A stretch of 8,313 bases of DNA from JAABYT01 sp041581935 (GTDB taxonomy: Bacteria > Pseudomonadota > Gammaproteobacteria > HK1): positions 1 through 8,313 of the forward strand of contig JBFICP010000143.1 of NCBI GenBank assembly GCA_041581935.1, written 5' to 3'. The number at the start of each line of letters is the position of its first letter. Within the stretch, counting starts at the first letter, position 1. Both the position numbers and the translations under genes were made by a program. Under the pieces are notes generated by a model, which worked only from the letters and a program-made list of their open reading frames with translations, was not told the DNA's origin and did no database searches. Positions 1 through 7,075 of this stretch are shown piece after piece.

Positions 1-309
1 CAGCCAGATCCGCGCACCGCCGGAGCGCTTCGCTGCGGTGCCCGGCGCAACCGGGGTCGCGGCGCGCGTATCGGCCAGCAGCTCGCGGCCCAGCTCGTCA
101 CGCGCCTGGGCCAGATCGGCGTCGGAAATCGCCCCGAGACGATGCTCCTCGTCAAGCGCCGCGAGCCGCGAGCGGTACAACGCAAGGTTGCGGGTCGTGG
201 TGTCGTCGTGGGTCCGCCCGGGCCGCAGCAGGGGCGGCAGCACGAAGTCCAGCGCAACCACGACCACGGCCAACGCGCAAAGCCAGAAAAGAATCAGTTC
301 ACCGTCCAC
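1..309 (-). CDS. ccmI: Cytochrome c-type biogenesis protein CcmI, N-terminal part (runs off left edge)
   Basis: The minus-strand frame from a GTG at 307-309 is open to the window edge and gives the first 103 residues. It begins with a hydrophobic membrane segment (about residues 4-27, ELILFWLCALAVVVV then DFVLPPLL). A charged helical stretch follows (NLALYRSRLAALDEEHRLG, then DADLAQARDELGRELLAD). This order is typical of CcmI, the inner-membrane protein that helps deliver apocytochrome c to the CcmF/CcmH haem ligation machinery. The final visible residues (ARIWL) probably start the second membrane helix; the periplasmic TPR part lies outside. An in-frame TAG sits three codons upstream of the GTG, so this is the only conventional start. 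No clear Shine-Dalgarno site is seen. No ccmH lies immediately upstream. The family call rests on recognisable sequence pattern, not a search. Confidence 0.85.
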   Translation of the reverse strand, partial: MDGELILFWLCALAVVVVALDFVLPPLLRPGRTHDDTTTRNLALYRSRLAALDEEHRLGAISDADLAQARDELGRELLADTRAATPVAPGTAAKRSGGARIWL

Positions 310-319
310 TCGGCCCAGC

Positions 320-348
320 TATGTACCCGCAAAATCCGCCGGCAGCAA
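320..348 (-). promoter_or_regulatory. Weak candidate promoter for ccmI
   Basis: Read on the minus strand, TTGCTG (343-348) and TACATA (320-325) lie 17 bases apart, a standard sigma-70 spacing, but each matches its consensus at only three of six positions. The transcript would start only a few bases before the GTG at 309, giving an almost leaderless mRNA, which fits the absence of a visible ribosome binding site. The divergent gap 310-436 should also hold the promoter of the plus-strand fusion gene. A TATTGT at 395-400 is the best -10 seen there, but it has no convincing -35. Confidence 0.22.
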
Positions 349-436
349 GTGACGTGGCACGCGTCGCTCGGTCGCACGCCCCGGGCAGATCGAGTATTGT
401 CGCGGCCACCGCCGGGGTGCCCGTTCTGGGGATTGC

Positions 437-2578
437 ATGAGCAAGAGCAGATTGCTGCTGATCGCGGTCGTCGCGGCACTCGTCGGAGTGTTCTTCGCCT
501 TCGATATCGCGAGCTACGCGAGCCTCGACAATCTGCGCGCGAATCGGGCCGCCATCGTCGCCTACCGCGACGCGCATATGCTGGAAGCGGCGTCGATCTA
601 TTTCGCGGTGTATGTCGCCGTCACCGCGCTGTCGTTGCCCGGTGCCGCCGTCATGACGCTGGCCGGCGGCGCCTTCTTCGGCTTGCTGTGGGGCAGCGTG
701 CTGGTTTCGTTCGCCTCGACCGTCGGCGCGACACTGGCCTTTCTGCTGGCGAGATTTCTGTTTCATGATGCCGTGCAGAGCCGATTCGGATCGAAGTTGC
801 GCGCGGTTAACGCCGGCGTTGCACGCGACGGCGCATTTTACCTTTTCACGCTGCGATTGGTGCCGCTGTTTCCTTTTTTTGTCATCAATCTGTTGATGGC
901 ATTGACGCCCATTCGCACGCTGACGTTTTTCGTGGTCAGCCAGATTGGCATGTTCCCGGCGACGGTCGTGTACGTGAACGCCGGCACCCAGCTGGCCGCG
1001 CTCGACTCGCTGGCGGGAATTCTATCCCCGGGTCTGATTGCGTCGTTCACGTTGCTGGGGTTGTTTCCGCTGATAGCAAAAAAATCCGTCGACGTGATCA
1101 AGGCACGACGCACGCTCCGGCAGTATCCGAAGCCGCAGCGATTCGAGCGCGACATGGTCGTGATTGGCGCCGGGTCTGCGGGACTCGTCAGCGCCTATAT
1201 CGCTGCCGCGGTCAAAGCGAAGGTTACGCTGATCGAGAAGCACGATATGGGCGGCGACTGCCTCAATACCGGATGCGTGCCCTCGAAGGCGCTCATTCGT
1301 TCCGCCAAATTCCTCGCCCAGGCGAAGAACTCGCAGCGGTACGGCATTCGCCGCACGAGCGTCGAGTTCGAATTTGCCGAGGTCATGGAAAGGGTGCACC
1401 GGGTGATCGCGACGGTTGCGCCACACGACTCGGTTGAACGCTACGAGTCTCTCGGGGTCGAGGTCATCAAGGGCGAGGCGCGCATCACATCGCCGTGGAG
1501 CGTCGAAGTCGGAAAGCGCACTCTGATCACGCGCAGCATCGTCGTGGCTTGCGGTGGCAGGCCTCTGATCCCCCCGATTCCCGGAATCGAAGATGTCGGT
1601 TATCTCACTTCCGACAATCTCTGGGAGCTGCGCGAGCTTCCCGCGCGGCTGGTGGTGCTCGGAGGTGGCCCAATCGGTTGCGAGCTCGCTCAGGCATTCG
1701 CCCGCTTCGGCAGCCGCGTCACGCAGGTCGAGATGCTGCCTCGCATTCTCATGCGTGAAGATGAGGAGATTTCGGAGCTGATTGCGGCGCGCTTTCGCGA
1801 CGAAGGCGTCGACGTGCGCGTCAACCACAAAGCGACCGGATTTCGGGTCGAAAATGAGCAGAAGTACCTGATTGCCGAGCACCAGGGCGAGGAGGTTCGG
1901 GTGGCGTTCGACGCGCTGCTGGTGGCCGTCGGGCGTGTCGCCAACACAGCGGACTACGGACTCGAGGAGCTCGGAATTCCTCTCACCAAATCCAAGACCG
2001 TCGAAGTCAACGAGTATCTGCAGACTCGCATCCCCACGGTCTTTGCCTGTGGTGACGTCGTCGGTCCCTATCAGTTTACCCACATGTCGGCTCACCAGGC
2101 GTGGTATGCCAGCGTCAACGCGTTGTTCGGCAGCTTCATCAAGCGCTTCCGGGTGGACTATTCGGTGGTTCCCTGGGCGACCTTCACCGACCCCGAGGTG
2201 GCGCGCGTCGGGCTCAACGAGCAGGAGGCCCGTGAGCGCGGCGTAGACTATGAGGTAACCGTCTATGGCCTCGACGAACTGGATCGCGCCATCACCGACG
2301 AGGATGCAATTGGCATGGTCAAAGTGCTCACGGTGCCGGGTAAGGACCGCATACTCGGCGTCACCATCGTCGGCGAGCATGCGGGTGACGTCATCGCCGA
2401 GTACGTGTCCGCCATGAAGAACAAGGTGGGCCTCAACAAGATTCTCGGCACCATTCACATCTATCCGACCCTCGCCGAGGCCAACAAATACGCCGCCGGC
2501 GAGTGGAAACGCGCCCATGTTCCGCATCGGCTCCTGGGCTGGGTGGAGCGCTATCATCGCTGGCGCAGGGGCGGCTGA
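437..2578 (+). CDS. Fusion protein: TVP38/TMEM64 (SNARE-associated) membrane domain plus FAD-dependent disulfide oxidoreductase
   Basis: This 713-residue protein has two parts. Residues 1-215 form a multi-pass membrane domain of the TVP38/TMEM64 (DedA-like) type: a helix at about 5-22, a Gly/Phe-rich helical hairpin region at 51-110, and the family's Arg-Pro-Pro pattern in LRLVPLFPFF (R140, P143, P146). From about residue 239 a complete class I pyridine nucleotide-disulfide oxidoreductase follows. It has the FAD-binding GAGSAG at 244-249, redox cysteines C275 and C280 in CLNTGCVPSK, NAD(P)-binding GGGPIG at 409-414, the second FAD motif ACGDV with D540, and a C-terminal dimerisation domain. 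In that last domain HIYPTLAE carries Y676 where lipoamide dehydrogenase has its catalytic His; E681 is kept. There is no N-terminal metal-binding domain and no C-terminal cysteine pair, so it is not a standard mercuric reductase. A GGGG at 428-431 is a plausible ribosome binding site. Fusions of this design are known in bacteria; the substrate is unknown. A membrane-tethered NAD(P)H-driven reductase is the reasonable inference. Confidence 0.93.
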   Translation: MSKSRLLLIAVVAALVGVFFAFDIASYASLDNLRANRAAIVAYRDAHMLEAASIYFAVYVAVTALSLPGAAVMTLAGGAFFGLLWGSVLVSFASTVGATLAFLLARFLFHDAVQSRFGSKLRAVNAGVARDGAFYLFTLRLVPLFPFFVINLLMALTPIRTLTFFVVSQIGMFPATVVYVNAGTQLAALDSLAGILSPGLIASFTLLGLFPLIAKKSVDVIKARRTLRQYPKPQRFERDMVVIGAGSAGLVSAYIAAAVKAKVTLIEKHDMGGDCLNTGCVPSKALIRSAKFLAQAKNSQRYGIRRTSVEFEFAEVMERVHRVIATVAPHDSVERYESLGVEVIKGEARITSPWSVEVGKRTLITRSIVVACGGRPLIPPIPGIEDVGYLTSDNLWELRELPARLVVLGGGPIGCELAQAFARFGSRVTQVEMLPRILMREDEEISELIAARFRDEGVDVRVNHKATGFRVENEQKYLIAEHQGEEVRVAFDALLVAVGRVANTADYGLEELGIPLTKSKTVEVNEYLQTRIPTVFACGDVVGPYQFTHMSAHQAWYASVNALFGSFIKRFRVDYSVVPWATFTDPEVARVGLNEQEARERGVDYEVTVYGLDELDRAITDEDAIGMVKVLTVPGKDRILGVTIVGEHAGDVIAEYVSAMKNKVGLNKILGTIHIYPTLAEANKYAAGEWKRAHVPHRLLGWVERYHRWRRGG

Positions 2579-2625
2579 GCCCCGGTCGGCCGGCTTCGTG
2601 CGGGTAACGATCCAGGATTTTCGCA

Positions 2626-2639
2626 CCAGATGGATCTGG
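2626..2639. promoter_or_regulatory. Perfect 14-base palindrome, candidate operator before cfa
   Basis: CCAGAT (2626-2631) and ATCTGG (2634-2639) are perfect inverted arms around a GG centre. The right arm overlaps the proposed -35 hexamer at 2637-2642, where a bound regulator could block or help RNA polymerase. A second small inverted repeat, GGAA-CGA-TTCC, follows directly at 2638-2648. The regulator is not identifiable from the window, and short palindromes occur by chance. Confidence 0.25.
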
Positions 2640-2669
2640 AACGATTCCCGACAACATTGCTATCCTTAG
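2637..2669 (+). promoter_or_regulatory. Candidate sigma-S-type promoter of the cfa operon
   Basis: The sequence GCTATCCTTAG at 2659-2669 matches the extended -10 consensus of RpoS promoters (KCTAYRCTTAA) at nine of eleven positions, with core -10 TATCCT at 2661-2666. A poor -35 candidate, TGGAAC (2637-2642), lies 18 bases upstream; weak -35 elements are common at RpoS promoters. Transcription would start near 2673, leaving a leader of roughly 85-90 bases before the preferred cfa start. RpoS control of cfa is established in Escherichia coli, so the match is biologically sensible, but it was found by eye. Confidence 0.45.
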
Positions 2670-2703
2670 GCCCCCGTCGCTGTAATCAACAATGAAAACT
2701 CGG

Positions 2704-2740
2704 CCGCAGGGCCGTCGGGCCGCTGCCCGGCGACCTGCGG
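2704..2740 (+). promoter_or_regulatory. Strong hairpin in the cfa mRNA leader
   Basis: CCGCAGG (2704-2710) pairs perfectly with CCTGCGG (2734-2740). Inside it, after a small 2/1-base internal loop, 2713-2720 pairs with 2725-2732 (eight pairs, one of them G-U) around a four-base loop CGCT. This totals 15 pairs, mostly G-C. No T-run follows, so it is not an intrinsic terminator. It ends eight bases before the GGGAGA ribosome binding site at 2748-2753, a position suited to controlling translation or mRNA stability. It also argues that this stretch is leader and not coding sequence. Confidence 0.55.
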
Positions 2741-2747
2741 GCGCCGC

Positions 2748-2753
2748 GGGAGA
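2748..2753 (+). promoter_or_regulatory. Ribosome binding site that fixes the cfa start
   Basis: GGGAGA lies seven bases before the ATG at 2761. The earlier in-frame ATG at 2692 has no purine-rich site before it, and the 23 codons between the two would be read through the leader hairpin into a low-complexity Arg/Ala-rich tail. The 2761 start is therefore preferred. Confidence 0.6.
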
Positions 2754-2760
2754 ATTGGAC

Positions 2761-4071
2761 ATGAAACAGCACAGGACGCATCCCCTGAGGGTTCCGAGCA
2801 TGACGGGATTGAGGGCGACGACGCTCGACTCGAGGCGCTCGGTGCGCGCGCCCAGGGTCACGGGCCTCGACCGTCTGTTGGTCGCGCGTCTGGCAAAGGC
2901 AGTTGGGGATCCGCCGATCGCGTTCGCATTGTGGGACGACGTGGACGTGTACGTGCCAGGCGATGGGGTGGAGATGGTCGGGCGCGTCACCTTCCGTGAC
3001 CGCCGCGCGCTCATCGCCGGTCTGTCGTCGCCCGAGCTCGGCTTCGGCGACGCCTACAGCACCGGGCGTCTCGAAATCGACGGCGATCTGGTGCAGGTGC
3101 TCTACGCTGCCTATCGGAGCATGGCCGAGGGCGGTCCGATGGCGGGCAAGCGCAATCTATTCGGGCGCCTCCCGAAACCCCAGGCGAACAGCGTTTCGGG
3201 GTCGAAAAAGCACATCCACCATCACTACGATCTCGGAAACGAGTTCTACCGCCTCTGGCTCGATGAGAAGATGGTGTACACGTGCGCGTATTTTCCAAAT
3301 CAGGAAACGAGCCTCGAGGAGGCGCAGCTCGAGAAGATGCACCATGTGGCGCGCAAGGTGTGCCTGCGGCCCGGTATGCGGGTGGTCGAAGCCGGATGCG
3401 GCTGGGGATCGCTGGCCATGCACATGGCGGAGCACTACGGCGTACACGTCAAGGCCTACAACATCTCTCATCAGCAGATCGTCTATGCGCGCGAGCAGGC
3501 GAAAGCGAGAGGACTCGCCGATTACGTTGAATTCATCGAGGACGACTACCGAAACATCAAGGGCGAGTTCGACGCCTTCGTATCGGTCGGGATGCTCGAG
3601 CACGTCGGAAAGGACAACTACAAGACTCTCGGCGACGTGATCCGCCGATCGCTCAAGCGTGGCGGGCTGGGTCTCATTCACAGCGTCGGGCGCAGCCGCG
3701 CCGCGCCGCCGAACGCGTGGCTCGAACAGCGAATTTTCCCCGGCAGCTATCCGCCGAGCCTGCGCGAGATGCTGGCGATTTTCGAGCCACACGAGTTTTC
3801 AATCGTCGACGTGGAAAATCTCCGTCTTCATTACGCCAAGACCCTGATGGAGTGGCTCGCGCGATTCGATGGCCACGTGGAAACAATCGAACGCATGTAC
3901 GATTCGGAATTCGTACGTGCCTGGCGACTCTATCTCGGAGGCTGTGCGGCTGCGTTTCTGGCGAGCTCCATTCAGCTTTTTCAGGTCGTATTCGCCAATG
4001 CGGACGACAATCGCATTCCGATGACACGGGGACACATCTACGGCAAACCCGGCCCGAACTGGAATCTGTAG
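2761..4071 (+). CDS. cfa: Cyclopropane-fatty-acyl-phospholipid synthase family methyltransferase
   Basis: This enzyme of 436 residues (459 if the ATG at 2692 is used) belongs to the Cfa family, which transfers a methylene or methyl group from S-adenosylmethionine to the double bond of unsaturated acyl chains in membrane phospholipids. An N-terminal lipid-binding-type domain ends in GFGDAYSTGRLEIDGDL. The catalytic domain opens with HHHYDLGNEFY (153-163) and has the SAM-binding EAGCGWG at 210-216. Residues of the E. coli active site (C139, E239, H266, Y317) appear conserved as C175 in YTCAYF, E280 in SVGMLEHVG, H307 in LIHSVG and Y358 in LHYAKTLMEW; E. coli I268 is replaced by V309. The usual loop IFPGGxLPS is altered to IFPGSYPPS. 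It is the first gene of a tight operon with a lipid-reductase-like flavoprotein, so the product might be a methyl-branched chain instead of a cyclopropane. The family is secure; the exact product is not. Confidence 0.93.
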   Translation: MKQHRTHPLRVPSMTGLRATTLDSRRSVRAPRVTGLDRLLVARLAKAVGDPPIAFALWDDVDVYVPGDGVEMVGRVTFRDRRALIAGLSSPELGFGDAYSTGRLEIDGDLVQVLYAAYRSMAEGGPMAGKRNLFGRLPKPQANSVSGSKKHIHHHYDLGNEFYRLWLDEKMVYTCAYFPNQETSLEEAQLEKMHHVARKVCLRPGMRVVEAGCGWGSLAMHMAEHYGVHVKAYNISHQQIVYAREQAKARGLADYVEFIEDDYRNIKGEFDAFVSVGMLEHVGKDNYKTLGDVIRRSLKRGGLGLIHSVGRSRAAPPNAWLEQRIFPGSYPPSLREMLAIFEPHEFSIVDVENLRLHYAKTLMEWLARFDGHVETIERMYDSEFVRAWRLYLGGCAAAFLASSIQLFQVVFANADDNRIPMTRGHIYGKPGPNWNL

Positions 4072-4077
4072 GGCAGG

Positions 4078-5124
4078 GTGGTGCAAAGCTATGATGTCCT
4101 GATTGTCGGCGGTGGCCCGGCAGGATCGGCTTGCGCGCGCAAGCTCGTGGAAGCCGGGCGCAGCGTCGCGGTGCTCGATCGCGAGAAATTTCCCCGAACA
4201 AAGCTTTGCGCCGGATGGGTGACACCCGAGGCGGTGGCGGATCTCGAGTTGGACGTGGATGCGTATCCGCATCGCTTCAGTACGTTCAAGTACATCATTG
4301 CCCACATCAAGGGATTCACGATCAAGCTCGACACGCCTCAGCATTCCATTCGCCGCTACGAGTTCGACGATTACCTGCTCAATCGATCCGGGGCCGATGT
4401 TCACGTGCACAACGTGAAGTCGATCGAGCGAGATAACGGCGAGTATGTCATCGACAATACATTTCGTGCGCCATTTCTGGTGGGCGCCGGGGGGACGCGC
4501 TGTCCGGTGTACCGGGAGCTTTTCCGCGACGCCAATCCGCGTGCGAAGGAACTGCAGGCGGCGACCTATGAGCACGAATTTCCCTACGAGTGGCACGATC
4601 CGCACTGTCATCTGTGGTTCTTCGACAAGGGTCTGCCCGGTTACGCCTGGTACGTGCCCAAGGCGGACGCCTTTCTCAATTGCGGCATCGGCGGCATGGC
4701 CGAAAAGCTGAAAGCGCGGGGAGACGACATCAAAGGGCACTGGCGGCACTTCGTCGACGTGCTCGACAAACGAAACCTGGTCAATGGTTTCGAGTACGCC
4801 CCTAAGGGATACAGTTACTACCTTCGCGGTAACGTCGACGTGGTGCGAATCGATAATGCATTCATCACCGGCGATGCCGTGGGTCTCGCGACCGTCGATC
4901 TCTGCGAAGGTATCGGTCCGGCCATCAGAAGCGGTCACCTGGCGGCGAAATCGATACTCACCGGTGCCGAGTACTCCCTGGATTCGGTGAGCGCGCACAG
5001 CTCCGAGCACACGCTGGTGAAGAGTCTGCTCGAGTACATGTTCGTCAAACGCCGCCCGCGCGGGTCTAAGGTGCGGCCGTCCAAGCGTTCGCCCCCCGCC
5101 GACATCGGTCAGCAAGCGCAATAG
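4078..5124 (+). CDS. Geranylgeranyl-reductase-like FAD-dependent oxidoreductase
   Basis: This 348-residue flavoprotein has the N-terminal Rossmann motif GGGPAG (11-16), then the KLCAGWVTPEA segment with C44, as in geranylgeranyl reductases and relatives. The substrate-pocket motif YAWYVPK (189-195) matches the family's YxWxFP pattern, and the second FAD motif GDAVGLATVDLCEGIGPAI starts at 265. The family saturates C=C bonds, mostly in isoprenoid chains of archaeal lipids, chlorophyll and quinones, using reduced flavin. At 348 residues it is shorter than many members, with a basic C-terminal tail (VKRRPRGSKVRPSKR). The start is GTG at 4078 or the adjacent GTG at 4081; AGGG at 4070-4073, overlapping the cfa stop codon, suits 4081 better. 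Only six bases separate it from cfa, so the two are almost surely co-transcribed and translationally coupled. The true substrate is unknown; a lipid modified by the Cfa homologue is the contextual guess. A halogenase/hydroxylase-like flavoprotein is a less likely alternative. Confidence 0.85.
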   Translation: MVQSYDVLIVGGGPAGSACARKLVEAGRSVAVLDREKFPRTKLCAGWVTPEAVADLELDVDAYPHRFSTFKYIIAHIKGFTIKLDTPQHSIRRYEFDDYLLNRSGADVHVHNVKSIERDNGEYVIDNTFRAPFLVGAGGTRCPVYRELFRDANPRAKELQAATYEHEFPYEWHDPHCHLWFFDKGLPGYAWYVPKADAFLNCGIGGMAEKLKARGDDIKGHWRHFVDVLDKRNLVNGFEYAPKGYSYYLRGNVDVVRIDNAFITGDAVGLATVDLCEGIGPAIRSGHLAAKSILTGAEYSLDSVSAHSSEHTLVKSLLEYMFVKRRPRGSKVRPSKRSPPADIGQQAQ

Positions 5125-5129
5125 GCGAT

Positions 5130-7028
<1,899 letters not shown>

Positions 7029-7075
7029 GGGCTGGCAATCGACGCGCTGGCGGGAAACCGGATGGCGCGCCCGGC
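7029..7075. other. Short convergent gap without a clear terminator
   Basis: Forty-seven bases separate the ends of the converging ABC-F and BatD-like genes. The only symmetry I see is an eight-base palindrome GGCGCGCC at 7064-7071, flanked loosely by CCGG repeats. There is no hairpin with a T-run on either strand. Termination here may depend on Rho or on collision of the two transcripts. Confidence 0.4.

Noticed and set aside
142..768. Plus-strand open frame of 208 codons across the divergent gap
   Set aside because: It overlaps the recognisable ccmI on the other strand and the membrane domain of the fusion gene in another frame; the composition is Arg-rich without a pattern.
437..2578. Mercuric reductase (merA) assignment for the oxidoreductase half
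   Set aside because: The Tyr before Pro-Thr fits, but the metal-binding N-terminal domain, the C-terminal Cys pair and any neighbouring mer genes are missing.
2578..2600. Possible intrinsic terminator after the fusion gene
   Set aside because: Only short GC-rich partial symmetry (AGCC with GGCT and CCGG repeats) is present and no T-run follows.
1022..2626. Long minus-strand open frame (534 codons) opposite the fusion gene
   Set aside because: It is antisense to a gene with clear family motifs throughout, its translation shows no recognisable domain, and long antisense frames are expected in GC-rich coding DNA.
2692..2760. N-terminal extension of the Cfa protein from the earlier ATG
   Set aside because: No ribosome binding site precedes it, the codons give low-complexity Arg/Ala-rich residues, and the DNA folds as a strong leader hairpin; the 2761 start has a good GGGAGA site.
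3799..5121. Minus-strand open frame of 440 codons opposite the flavoprotein gene
   Set aside because: It is the antisense shadow of a convincing plus-strand gene and its product has no coherent motif.
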